Shown here: piece after piece, positions 29,226 to 37,176 of the stretch
Layout: the number at the start of each line of letters is the position of its first letter
How positions within the stretch are numbered: position 1 is the stretch's first letter
NCBI RefSeq assembly: GCF_002742645.2
Contig: NZ_CP033875.1
Coordinates: forward strand, 1,590,001-1,654,000
Source: Caulobacter sp. FWC26
GTDB lineage: Bacteria; Pseudomonadota; Alphaproteobacteria; Caulobacterales; Caulobacteraceae
Direction: 5' to 3'
Length of the DNA: 64,000 nucleotides
The notes under the pieces: generated by a model
Told to the model about the DNA's origin: nothing
Database searches by the model: none
The model's input: only the letters and a program-made list of their open reading frames with translations
Program-made: the position numbers and the translations under genes

Positions 29226-30379
29226 AGGGCCTTCTCATAGACGCGATAGGTCTTGTAGTGCGTGCCGCCGACGTTCTCGGCGATGTGCGTCATGGCCTTG
29301 TTGGCCTCCAGCACCCACGAGATTTCATAGCGGTTGTAGCCCAGGCTCATCGCCATATCGCGGCTGGCCTTCATCATCCAGAACGGCAGCATGCGGCCGC
29401 GCTGGCTTGTCTGAAACTTCTTCTTTACGCCCATCAGGGGAATGCGGGCCGACTTGACGCCCTTGACCTTCAGCCGCCACAGCAGCTTGGCCCAGCCGAA
29501 CGGCAGGAGCTTGCCATTCAGGTCGGCGATGGCTTCGTTCACGTTGGGCAGGAAGACCACAACGCCGGCGGCCTCGCCGTCGATCTCGGCGAACCAGACC
29601 AGGCGCTTGTCGATCACCTGCTTCAGGGACTTGGCCAGCTGGCGGGTCTCGGCCTCGGTGGTGGGGGTGAAACCCCAGTTGTCCGACCAGGCGTCGTTGA
29701 GGATCTCGGTGAGGGTCTGAACCTCCTGGTCGTAGCGGCTCATGTCCAGCTGACGCAGCACCACGCCTGAAGGCAGGCCGCGCTTGACCCGGCGCTGGGC
29801 GATCTCGGGGATGTCGCCGGTCTCGTCGGCCCTGTAGGCGAAGAGGTCTTGGGCCTTGGCATAGCCCTGCTCCTCGACCCGCTGGCCGGTATAGATCGGG
29901 TCGTGGCCCATCAAGACCATGGGGGGCGTATCGAAGCCCCAGACTAGCAGACCGACCTCTTCGTTGATCGACAGGTTGAAGGGGCCCACGGCGTGCGTGC
30001 GGCCGCGCGCGCGCAACCAGTCTTCAGCCGCGCGGAAGAGGACGTTGAACACCGCCGGATCGTCCTCGGCGGCGATCATGCCGAAGTGACCGTCGAGACG
30101 CCCCTCGACCGGTTGGGGCGTGAGCTGGTCTATCTGGGCGCTGATCCGGCCCACATCGCGCCCGCCGCGCGTGGCGAGGAACAGCTGCACCTCGGCGTGG
30201 TCGAAGAACGGATTGGTCTTCGGGGTCAGGGCGTCGGTCCGCTCCATGAACAGCGGCGTGATCCAGTTGGGATCCTTGGCGTTCAGGCGCGCGGGCAGGG
30301 CGATGAACCGTTTCAGCTCGGCCGGCGTCTTGACCGGAATGACCGAGAGGTCGGCGTTGGTGGAGTCGAAAGGCATCAC
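29222..30379 (-). CDS. cerS: GNAT-fold bacterial ceramide synthase
   Basis: A 385-residue protein of the acyl-CoA N-acyltransferase superfamily, often labelled hypothetical or dATP pyrophosphohydrolase. Its N-terminal part (LSVIPVKTPAELKRFIALP, WITPLFMERTDALTPKTNPFF, DVGRISAQID) and C-terminal GNAT fold (AGVVVFLPNVNEA, RYEISWVLEANKAMTHIAENVG) match what I remember of the Caulobacter bacterial ceramide synthase, which N-acylates 3-ketosphinganine or sphinganine. It belongs to the same operon as LptF/LptG-like proteins, with 4-base overlaps on both sides. Spt and the reductase are encoded 8 kb away on the same strand. The call rests on locus context plus fold. Confidence 0.8.
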   Translation of the reverse strand: MMPFDSTNADLSVIPVKTPAELKRFIALPARLNAKDPNWITPLFMERTDALTPKTNPFFDHAEVQLFLATRGGRDVGRISAQIDQLTPQPVEGRLDGHFGMIAAEDDPAVFNVLFRAAEDWLRARGRTHAVGPFNLSINEEVGLLVWGFDTPPMVLMGHDPIYTGQRVEEQGYAKAQDLFAYRADETGDIPEIAQRRVKRGLPSGVVLRQLDMSRYDQEVQTLTEILNDAWSDNWGFTPTTEAETRQLAKSLKQVIDKRLVWFAEIDGEAAGVVVFLPNVNEAIADLNGKLLPFGWAKLLWRLKVKGVKSARIPLMGVKKKFQTSQRGRMLPFWMMKASRDMAMSLGYNRYEISWVLEANKAMTHIAENVGGTHYKTYRVYEKAL

Positions 30380-31437
30380 CCCTCCAGGGCCAAGAAGGTT
30401 CGGACGGCCAGCGCGCCGAAGATCGCTGGCGCGGCCCAGACGGCCAGGAACGGCGACAATGCGCCGGACTCGCCCAGGGCCGTCAGCATCCCGTTGGCGA
30501 CCAGGAACATGAGTCCGGCGGCCAAGCCGACGGTCAACAACACTGCGCCCTGGCCGCTTCGGAAATTGGCAAGAGCGACCGGAGCGCTCAGGAGCAGCAT
30601 CACCAGCGAAACGAAGGGTGAGGCGAAGGCCGCCTGGAAATGGGTGGCGTAGAAGCTCTCGGGACGGTCGGAGCCGCCGTTCTCAAGCGCCCGCCGAGCG
30701 GATGCGGCCGTCGGCATGGCGTCCTCGCCGAACAGGCCTTGGACATCTTGCGGGCGGAGTGCGGTCGGCCAAGAGGTCGAGGCGGCGGTGGAGGCTTGCG
30801 CGAGATCGCCGGCGAAGCGGGTGGTCTTGGGCTGCGCCAAGGTCCAGGTCTGGCCGTCAAAGCGCGCCGCAGGCGCCTCGACCTTCTCGACGAGGATACC
30901 CTTGCCATCGCGACGGAAAATGGTGACGCCCGTGATCGTGCGCCCGTCGGCCGAAGCGTCGGCGCCGATGATCAGGTCTCCGCCCGCCCGGAATGTGCGG
31001 GGCGCGGGGGCTTTGCGCTCCGCCGCGGGGGTGGTGTTGCGCCACCAGTCCGCAAGCGTGGGATCGGCGCGTGGGGCCAGCACCTGACCGCAAAGGGCGT
31101 CCAGCAGCATGACGGCGACCACCGCCGGCACGGCCATGGCGATGATCCGATAGCCCGAAATGCCGCTCGCCCGCATGGCGACGACGGCGCTTTCCCGGGC
31201 TAGTTGTGAGAAGGCGAAAAGCCCCCCGGCCAGCACGGCGATCGGTGCGACCTGCTCGAAAAGCCGGGGCATGCGCAGGGCGGCGTAGTAGGCGACCCCA
31301 GCCATGCCCAGGCCTCGGTCCAGGATGTCGCTGGTGACGTCCAGCAGGTCCAGAATCTGAAGGACCGACATCAGGATCAGGGCCGCGCCGAGGATGCGGG
31401 TGGCCACCGTCTTCAGGACGTAGAGCTGCAGCTTCAT
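30376..31437 (-). CDS. LptG-like permease of an Lpt-type lipid exporter
   Basis: A 353-residue YjgP/YjgQ-family membrane protein: three N-terminal helices (residues ~10-130), a periplasmic beta-jellyroll (~135-250), and three C-terminal helices (~265-350), the LptG layout. LYVLKTVATRILGAALILMSVLQ is the family N-terminus. LptFG pairs extract lipids (normally LPS) from the inner membrane and hand them to the LptC/A/D bridge. Here it lies between the LptF-like and ceramide synthase genes with ATGA overlaps, far from any lptD-surA cluster, which suggests a version dedicated to anionic sphingolipids. Ordinary LPS service remains the alternative. Confidence 0.85.
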   Translation of the reverse strand: MKLQLYVLKTVATRILGAALILMSVLQILDLLDVTSDILDRGLGMAGVAYYAALRMPRLFEQVAPIAVLAGGLFAFSQLARESAVVAMRASGISGYRIIAMAVPAVVAVMLLDALCGQVLAPRADPTLADWWRNTTPAAERKAPAPRTFRAGGDLIIGADASADGRTITGVTIFRRDGKGILVEKVEAPAARFDGQTWTLAQPKTTRFAGDLAQASTAASTSWPTALRPQDVQGLFGEDAMPTAASARRALENGGSDRPESFYATHFQAAFASPFVSLVMLLLSAPVALANFRSGQGAVLLTVGLAAGLMFLVANGMLTALGESGALSPFLAVWAAPAIFGALAVRTFLALEG

Positions 31438-32654
31438 GCGGCTTGTCGCTTCTTCGGCTGGGGCAGCAGTCGCAGGGCGCGCGTCACCAGGTTGTTGATC
31501 CGGCGCACCAGACGCGACACCGGCGTGTCGCCCGGGCGGGTCCGGCTGCCGACGAACAGCCAGACGCTGAAGCCGGCGAAGAGCATGAAGGGAACCCAGA
31601 TCGCGGGGAAGGCGTCAGTCTTGCCAGCCTTGGCCATGCCTTGCCCCAGCAGCAGCGCGTGCTGGAAAGACAACAGCAACAGCCCCGCCATGATCAGGCC
31701 CGGCGCCCGGTTGCCGCGCTTCGAGGCCAATCCCAGCGGGAAGGCGAGAAGCGGCAGGAAGGGGAGGAAGGCGGCGCGGGCGATGCGGCCATAGAATTCG
31801 CCCATCAAGGCGCCTTTCGAGACCACGGGGTTAGGCGACTCCGCCTGTTTACGGAGTTCGCCCATCGTCAATTCGCGCTCGTCGCCGCCGCGTGCGCGTA
31901 GCAAGACGGCGGCCGCTGCGACCGGGGTCTGGGTGGTCAGGCTGTCGAAGGCCAGGTTCCGATAGGTCCCGTTGACGTCATGCGCGATGCGGCGACCGTC
32001 GCGCAGGTCCATGGTGATGGTCTTGCCGTTAGGGTCCATCGTCAGGTCTGCCGAAGCGGCGGTGATGATCTCTTCCTGACCCTTGGCGTCGAGACGGCGG
32101 ATGAACACGCGCGTCAGGCGCTGGCCGGCGATGTCGGCGCTGTCGGCGGTCAGCAGAGAGCCCTTGTCGTCGATGAAGGCTCCGCCGGTCAGGCGCCCGT
32201 TCCAGCCCGCGTTGACCGCTGCGTGCATGACCGCGCGAAAGGCGTAGCGGCTATAGGGCTGCATGTAGCCGAACACGATGATGCTGAAGACGCTGAGGAA
32301 AAGCCCCACCGCCACGAACGGCGCGGCGATGCGCTCCAGAGACTGGCCGCTGGCGAGCAGCGCATCGACTTCCGAGCCGTCCGACAGCTTCACAATGACG
32401 ATGAACAGGGCCACAAAGAAAGCCACCGGCAGGGCCAGACCCAGATAGTGCGGCACGAGGTTGGCGGCCAATTGCGCGACATAGCCGAAGCGCGCGCTGC
32501 TTTGCGACAAGACGTCCAGCAAGCGCAGGATGCGCTCCAGCAGAAGCGCGATCACTGTTACGCCCAAGCAGGCGACCAAGGGCCAAAACAGCAGGCGCAG
32601 CAGGTAGCGGTCGATCAGGCGCGAGCCGCCGCCGGAGGGGCTTTGCGCGCTCAC
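31434..32654 (-). CDS. LptF-like permease of an Lpt-type lipid exporter
   Basis: A 406-residue YjgP/YjgQ-family protein. I placed the start at a GTG overlapping the HIT stop codon (GTGA), giving VSAQSPSGGGSRLIDRYLLR; upstream in-frame sequence is inside the HIT gene. Helices at ~20-110, jellyroll ~125-265, and three more helices near the C-terminus, then a basic tail (ALRLLPQPKKRQ). Conserved segments include LALPVAFFVALFIVIVKLS and SDGSEVDALLASGQSL. Partner of the LptG-like protein encoded next. Confidence 0.85.
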   Translation of the reverse strand: MSAQSPSGGGSRLIDRYLLRLLFWPLVACLGVTVIALLLERILRLLDVLSQSSARFGYVAQLAANLVPHYLGLALPVAFFVALFIVIVKLSDGSEVDALLASGQSLERIAAPFVAVGLFLSVFSIIVFGYMQPYSRYAFRAVMHAAVNAGWNGRLTGGAFIDDKGSLLTADSADIAGQRLTRVFIRRLDAKGQEEIITAASADLTMDPNGKTITMDLRDGRRIAHDVNGTYRNLAFDSLTTQTPVAAAAVLLRARGGDERELTMGELRKQAESPNPVVSKGALMGEFYGRIARAAFLPFLPLLAFPLGLASKRGNRAPGLIMAGLLLLSFQHALLLGQGMAKAGKTDAFPAIWVPFMLFAGFSVWLFVGSRTRPGDTPVSRLVRRINNLVTRALRLLPQPKKRQAA

Positions 32655-33088
32655 GCGGGGTTCCAAGCCTTGGCGAAGCGCGCAGCCAGACGTTCCACGG
32701 CCTCTGGGGCCAGCTCGACCGCTGAGCCCAGCGCGGGGGCGGCCGGCCACCCTGCGTCAGGGAATGAAACGCCATCATGCTCGCGTGCGCCGGCGTATCG
32801 CGGCAGCACGTGGAAATGGACGTCCCTATCGACCATCATCAGCATCAGGTAGTTTATCTTCTCGTAGTCGACCTGGCTTTTGAGCAGGCGCTCGATCCCC
32901 GCCACCGCCAACTGCAGGTCGGCGAAGGCGGCGGGACTCACCTCCGAGAACGCCTGCACGGCTTCTTTGCACACCAGCACCAGAGACCCAAACGTGGGCT
33001 GCTTGGGGCGAACCAGGATAAGCCAATGTTCGGTCTCGGCGACCAACGAAGCGGGGTAGCCGAACGCGAGGGCTGTGGGATTGGTCAT
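32651..33088 (-). CDS. HIT-family nucleotide hydrolase/transferase
   Basis: A 145-residue histidine-triad protein. The active-site region is DVHFHVLPRY, with two of the histidines of the usual HxHxHxx pattern; the last may be replaced. Segments LVRPKQPTFGSLVLV and INYLMLMMVDRD match the family core. It is first in the operon with the Lpt-like permeases and the ceramide synthase. HIT proteins split or transfer nucleotidyl groups, so it could recycle a CDP-linked head-group donor; that link is only contextual. Confidence 0.8.
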   Translation of the reverse strand: MTNPTALAFGYPASLVAETEHWLILVRPKQPTFGSLVLVCKEAVQAFSEVSPAAFADLQLAVAGIERLLKSQVDYEKINYLMLMMVDRDVHFHVLPRYAGAREHDGVSFPDAGWPAAPALGSAVELAPEAVERLAARFAKAWNPA

Positions 33089-33197
33089 GAGAACGCCGAA
33101 ACTTCCGACCTTTAGCGTCGGCGCATCACAATAGGGACGCGGCGACGGGCGGGAAAGGGTGATCCGCCGGGAATGTGCTGAGCCGGGGCGGGGCGCA

Positions 33198-34118
33198 TCA
33201 TTCGGCCGAGCCCGCTTTCAGCGCCAGATCGGCCAGGGTGAAGCGTCCCAGCTCTCCGATTTCCAGGGTCTGATCTTTTAGCCCTCGGGCGACGACGCGA
33301 ACGTGGTGACCGTCCGCCGCACGCGGCTCGATCTCGATCTGGTGCCAGCGCGCGGGCGAATGTCCGCTCGGCTTGGCGGAGGCGGACGGGACGCCCAGAA
33401 CTGGGATCGCCGCGCCGCCGGGACCTGGAACCGAGCCAACCAAGGCCTCATGCGCGTGGCCGTGCAGCAGGAGGTCCGCGCCACGCCGGGCCAGCACAGC
33501 CCGAAGCGCCTCCTGATCTTCCAGGCGCTTGCGCTTGGAGACCGCGCCGGGGTGCGGCGGGTGGTGAAGGATCACCAGCCGGAACAGGTTGGCATAGGCC
33601 GGATCGCCGAGCGCGGCGTCGAGGCGTCGAAGCTGTTCGTCGCCCAAGCGCCCGGTCGCCAGATGGGGGGCGGTCGGAACCGCCGAGCACAGGTTGAAGA
33701 TCGCGACGGGGCCCCGCACGCGTACTTGCGGAAAGCTCGCCTCGCCGCCGTCGCCCAGCCAGGGCGACCAGATCGCAAAGCGCTCATGGCCGCCGACGCC
33801 GGCGAGCGCGTCGTGATTTCCGGGGGTCACGGTGTGGTCTGAGGCAGGGCCCAGGCTTTCGAGCCAGGCGCGTGCGGCGGAGGTCTCCGCCGGGGAGGCG
33901 AAGTTGGTCAGGTCGCCGCTGATGACTACGTGATCGGGCGCGACCGCCTTCATGTCTGCGACTATCGCCGCCAGAACTTCGGGACGATGGATCTTGCGCT
34001 TCTTGCGCCAGGCGATGCGGCTCAACAGACGCTTGGTGAACACGTCTCGCAGGCCGAACGCGCCGGGCGGCGGCGGCAGGTGCGGGTCGGACAGGTGAGC
34101 GATGCGATAAATGGACAA
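33198..34118 (-). CDS. Metallophosphoesterase
   Basis: A 306-residue calcineurin-like phosphoesterase. All motifs are visible: HLSDPHL (residues 8-14), SGDLTNF, TPGNHDAL, VILHHPPH, and LLHGHAHEA. No signal peptide, so cytoplasmic; the fold covers phosphodiesterases and phosphomonoesterases. It is transcribed away from cpgA, with a 76-bp gap, and 109 bp upstream of the HIT gene on the same strand. A role in turnover of a phosphorylated lipid or nucleotide intermediate of the surrounding locus is possible but not shown. Confidence 0.87.
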   Translation of the reverse strand: MSIYRIAHLSDPHLPPPPGAFGLRDVFTKRLLSRIAWRKKRKIHRPEVLAAIVADMKAVAPDHVVISGDLTNFASPAETSAARAWLESLGPASDHTVTPGNHDALAGVGGHERFAIWSPWLGDGGEASFPQVRVRGPVAIFNLCSAVPTAPHLATGRLGDEQLRRLDAALGDPAYANLFRLVILHHPPHPGAVSKRKRLEDQEALRAVLARRGADLLLHGHAHEALVGSVPGPGGAAIPVLGVPSASAKPSGHSPARWHQIEIEPRAADGHHVRVVARGLKDQTLEIGELGRFTLADLALKAGSAE

Positions 34119-34194
34119 GAGGCGTCTGCGGTTCTGGTCGAAGAGGACGAAGCTGCTTATCTATCAGGCCGGGATTCAAGGGGTATAGCCGTCT

Positions 34195-35322
34195 TTGAGT
34201 GGTGAAATTCAAAATGGGCCGCGCGCGCTGACCGTAGGCCGCAGCGACGCCCGCATCTGGGGCATGAGCTCGGCCGAGCGCCTGTCGCGCATTTACCGTC
34301 GGCTGGATCTCGTCGAGACGCCGGCGGTGGACCTGTCGCACGCGGTCGTAGCGGTCGATGCGGGCTGGGTGTTCGACGAGTCGTTGATCAAGGCCTTGGC
34401 GGGTCGCGAAGGCGCGGTGCTGGTCGACGATGGCGGTCGCGCGGTGGCGGTCCATGCCCCGGCCGATCTGGCCTATGCCGCTTCCGAGGCCCTCGCTAAC
34501 GGAAGAGACCCGTCTGGATTGGATCCGCGCTTCACCCGCCTCACGGCGCTTGAGCTGGGGTCGGCCTACAACAGTGCGCTGCGCAAGCGTGAGCCGCCTG
34601 TCCTCGAGCGCCTGACGCCCGAGACCGTGCGCGCGGTCGAGAAGCGCTTGTTCCAGGGCTCGTACAAGGGCGTCACGGACTTCGTCACCAAGTACGTCTG
34701 GCCGACGCCGGCGCGGATCGTCACGCGCTGGTGCGCCCTCGCCAAGATGACGCCGAACCAGGTGACCTTTATCGGCTTTCTGCTGGTGCTGGCTGCGACC
34801 TGGCTATTCTGGCAGGGGCAGTTCGGCTGGGGTCTGGTCTGCGCCTGGATCATGACTTTCCTTGACACGGTCGACGGCAAGCTGGCCCGCGTGACCCTGA
34901 CTTCGTCGAAGTGGGGCAACGTCTTCGACCACGGCATCGATCTGCTGCACCCGCCGTTCTGGTGGTGGGCCTGGTTTGTGGGCGTCTATGCGGTCGGACA
35001 AGAGATCCCATATGCCGCTCTCAGCCTTGCCATTGTGGTTGGCGGCTACGTCGCCCAGCGGGTGGAGGAGGGGATCTTCCTGGCCCTGTTCAAGCTGGAG
35101 ATGCACGCCTGGCGGCCGTTCGACAGCTTCTTTCGCCTCATCACCGCGCGTCGTAATCCGAACCTGATCCTGTTGACGGGCTGCGCGATGGTTGGCCGGC
35201 CCGACGTGGGCTTTACGCTCGTGGCGATCTGGACCGCCCTGTGCTTCCTCGTGCACGCCGTCCAGATCGTCCAGGGCCTGGCGGCCCCGAGGGGGTCGAT
35301 CCAGTCTTGGCTCTCGAAATGA
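34195..35322 (+). CDS. cpgA: CDP-alcohol phosphotransferase for sphingolipid head group
   Basis: A 375-residue membrane protein. The CDP-alcohol phosphotransferase signature is complete: Asp227-Gly228, Ala231-Arg232, Gly241, Asp245, Asp249 (DGKLAR ... GNVFDHGID). About six helices follow from residue 195. The N-terminal ~150 residues are soluble and look like a reduced nucleotidyltransferase-type domain (WGMSSAERLSRIYRRLDL), as in fused inositol-phosphate synthases. The start is a TTG; an ATG at 34264 would remove a conserved-looking part. Its stop overlaps cpgB (ATGA). Expected to move a phosphoglycerate-type group from a CDP donor to a ceramide lipid; I recall it as cpgA in Caulobacter. Confidence 0.82.
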   Translation: MSGEIQNGPRALTVGRSDARIWGMSSAERLSRIYRRLDLVETPAVDLSHAVVAVDAGWVFDESLIKALAGREGAVLVDDGGRAVAVHAPADLAYAASEALANGRDPSGLDPRFTRLTALELGSAYNSALRKREPPVLERLTPETVRAVEKRLFQGSYKGVTDFVTKYVWPTPARIVTRWCALAKMTPNQVTFIGFLLVLAATWLFWQGQFGWGLVCAWIMTFLDTVDGKLARVTLTSSKWGNVFDHGIDLLHPPFWWWAWFVGVYAVGQEIPYAALSLAIVVGGYVAQRVEEGIFLALFKLEMHAWRPFDSFFRLITARRNPNLILLTGCAMVGRPDVGFTLVAIWTALCFLVHAVQIVQGLAAPRGSIQSWLSK

Positions 35323-36233
35323 CGCGCATCGGAGTTGTCCGCAATCCCCAGAGCCACGGCAACCGTATCCGGCCGCCGGAACCGGCGCCGGAAGGCGTGC
35401 GTCTGGTCGAGCCGATCGGCCGTCAGGCTCTGCGGGATGCGCTGGACGACTTCGCGCGCTATGGTCTGGATCTTCTGATCATCGACGGCGGGGACGGGAC
35501 GATCCGCGATGTGATCAGCTTGTTGCCGCATACGTTCGGGGAGGCCCCGCCGCTTCTCGCGGTGCTGCCGTCCGGCAAGACGAATGTCCTGGCCATTGAT
35601 CTCGGCGTGCCCGAGGTCTGGCGGCTGGAAGACGCGCTTCTCGCCGCGCGGCGGGAAAGCCCCACGATCAAGTCGCGCCCGCCGCTGAGGGTCAGCTGGG
35701 CCGATGACAGACCGTGTCTCCAGGGCTTCTTCTTCGGCGTCGGAGCCCCCGTGAAGGCGACCAATCTGGCGCAACGCGTGCACAAGGTCGGCTTCTTCCA
35801 CAATATCGCCGTAGCTATGACCCTGGCGACAGCGGCGCTGGGCGCGCTGTTTGGCGGAGCTCGCGACGAGTGGCGAGAGGGCGTGCCGGCTCGTCTGGTG
35901 CTGGATGGAGAGGTCCAGGCCGAGGGTAATCGGTTCGCTGTGATCGCTACGGCCTTGAAGCGCCTGCCGTTCGGACTGAAGCCGTTTGGGGTTCCGCGCG
36001 AAGGATTGAAGCTTCTCGACGTCAACGCCCCGCCGCGCCGTTTGCACAAGGCTCTGCCCCTGGTTCTGAGCGGCAGGGTGATCCCGGTTCTGGAGAGCCT
36101 GGGCTATCGCCGGCGCGACCCCAATGACGTCCGTCTTTCGGGGGGCGCGCCCTTCGTTCTCGACGGCGAGGTTTTTGAGGGCGGAGATTTGACGATCCGT
36201 CTCGGACCGGCCTTGCGGTTCCTGGTCGGATGA
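35319..36233 (+). CDS. cpgB: Diacylglycerol-kinase-family lipid kinase, probable ceramide kinase
   Basis: A 304-residue lipid kinase starting at the ATG that overlaps the cpgA stop (MTRIGVVRNPQSHGN). The catalytic glycine loop is IDGGDGTIRDV (Asp56 to Thr61), preceded by the N-terminal RNPQS nucleotide-binding loop; LPSGKTNVLA and the late LDGEVFEGG match the DAGK/sphingosine kinase fold. In C. crescentus the corresponding gene has been described as a ceramide kinase (cpgB), which fits its place beside the ceramide genes. By sequence alone diacylglycerol kinase would also be possible. Confidence 0.85.
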   Translation: MTRIGVVRNPQSHGNRIRPPEPAPEGVRLVEPIGRQALRDALDDFARYGLDLLIIDGGDGTIRDVISLLPHTFGEAPPLLAVLPSGKTNVLAIDLGVPEVWRLEDALLAARRESPTIKSRPPLRVSWADDRPCLQGFFFGVGAPVKATNLAQRVHKVGFFHNIAVAMTLATAALGALFGGARDEWREGVPARLVLDGEVQAEGNRFAVIATALKRLPFGLKPFGVPREGLKLLDVNAPPRRLHKALPLVLSGRVIPVLESLGYRRRDPNDVRLSGGAPFVLDGEVFEGGDLTIRLGPALRFLVG

Positions 36234-37111
36234 GCCGCTTGCGCGACCTCGTCGCGGCCGAGCTCTCCCAGACGACGCCCGAACCAATCTCCGCCTTCGC
36301 GGCCCATCTGGCGAAGCGATTTTCGGGCGCGCGCGCGGTGTTGTTTTATGGCTCGATTTTGCGGACCGGCGACCTGTCCGGGGTGCTGGACTACTATGTG
36401 CTGACCGAGCGTGTCCCAGTCGGCTGGCGTGGGGTGTTCACGCGCCTGCTCTGGCCGGATGTCAGCTACCATGAGTTCGAGCACGGCGGCACGACCTTGC
36501 GGGCCAAGGTCGCGTCGATGACCTTGGCGCAATTCCAGCGCGCGACCGGTGGCGAGGGTCTCGACACGACGATCTGGGCGCGCTTCGTGCAGCCCAGCGC
36601 ACTTGTCTGGTCCGGCGACGGCGCGCGTGAGGCGGTGATCGACGCGGTCACCGAGGCGTGTCGCGCGGCGGCGGGCTTCGCCCAAGCCCTGGGACCGACG
36701 GGCGGCGCGCCGCTCGCGCTTTGGGCGGCGCTCTTCCAGGAAACCTACAAGGCTGAGCTGCGCGTCGAGAAGGCTGGCCGCGAGGTGTCTATCCTGACCT
36801 TTGATCCGGATCGCTACCATCGGCTCATGGAGAGCATCTGGGCTGACGAGGAGCGGGGCCTCAAGCCGGATGAACGCGAAGGGCTGGTCAAGGCTTGGCG
36901 CCTTCGACGCGCGTTTGGAAAGCCTTTGAACGTCGCGCGCCTCCTCAAGGCAGCCTTCACGTTCCAGGGGGCGGCGCGTTATGCGGCCTGGAAGATTCAA
37001 CGCCATACGGGCGTGGCGATTGAGGTCACGTCTTGGCGCGAGCGCCACCCGATCCTCGCCGCGCCGGGCGTGCTGCTCAAGGTGTGGCGAGAGCGCCGGC
37101 GAACCACCTGA
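36230..37111 (+). CDS. cpgC: Degenerate nucleotidyltransferase-like protein of the sphingolipid locus
   Basis: A 293-residue protein, coupled to cpgB by an ATGA overlap and closing the three-gene operon. Near residue 40 it has a nucleotidyltransferase-type start FYGSILRTGD (Gly41-Ser42), but the canonical paired aspartates are altered: Gly51 stands where the first is expected and Asp54 in VLDYYVL is the only one nearby. A helical, basic C-terminal half follows. Its position corresponds to what I recall as cpgC, needed for ceramide phosphoglycerate in Caulobacter. Biochemical activity cannot be read from the sequence. Confidence 0.72.
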   Translation: MSRLRDLVAAELSQTTPEPISAFAAHLAKRFSGARAVLFYGSILRTGDLSGVLDYYVLTERVPVGWRGVFTRLLWPDVSYHEFEHGGTTLRAKVASMTLAQFQRATGGEGLDTTIWARFVQPSALVWSGDGAREAVIDAVTEACRAAAGFAQALGPTGGAPLALWAALFQETYKAELRVEKAGREVSILTFDPDRYHRLMESIWADEERGLKPDEREGLVKAWRLRRAFGKPLNVARLLKAAFTFQGAARYAAWKIQRHTGVAIEVTSWRERHPILAAPGVLLKVWRERRRTT

Positions 37112-37126
37112 GCCGATCCAAAGCAA

Positions 37127-37154
37127 AACGCCCGAACCGTGAGGTCCGGGCGTT
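37127..37154. terminator. Strong terminator between cpgC and spt
   Basis: A stem of up to 12 bp (AACGCCCGAACC / GGTCCGGGCGTT, one mismatch) between convergent operons. On the minus strand it is followed by TTTTGCTTT, so it should efficiently end the spt operon; on the plus strand the tail is CTGTCT. Confidence 0.75.
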
Positions 37155-37176
37155 CTGTCTAGCGATAGGACTGCTC

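Noticed and set aside
35046..36287. Minus-strand open frame of about 413 codons
   Set aside because: Antisense to cpgA/cpgB; low-complexity Arg/Gln-rich product.
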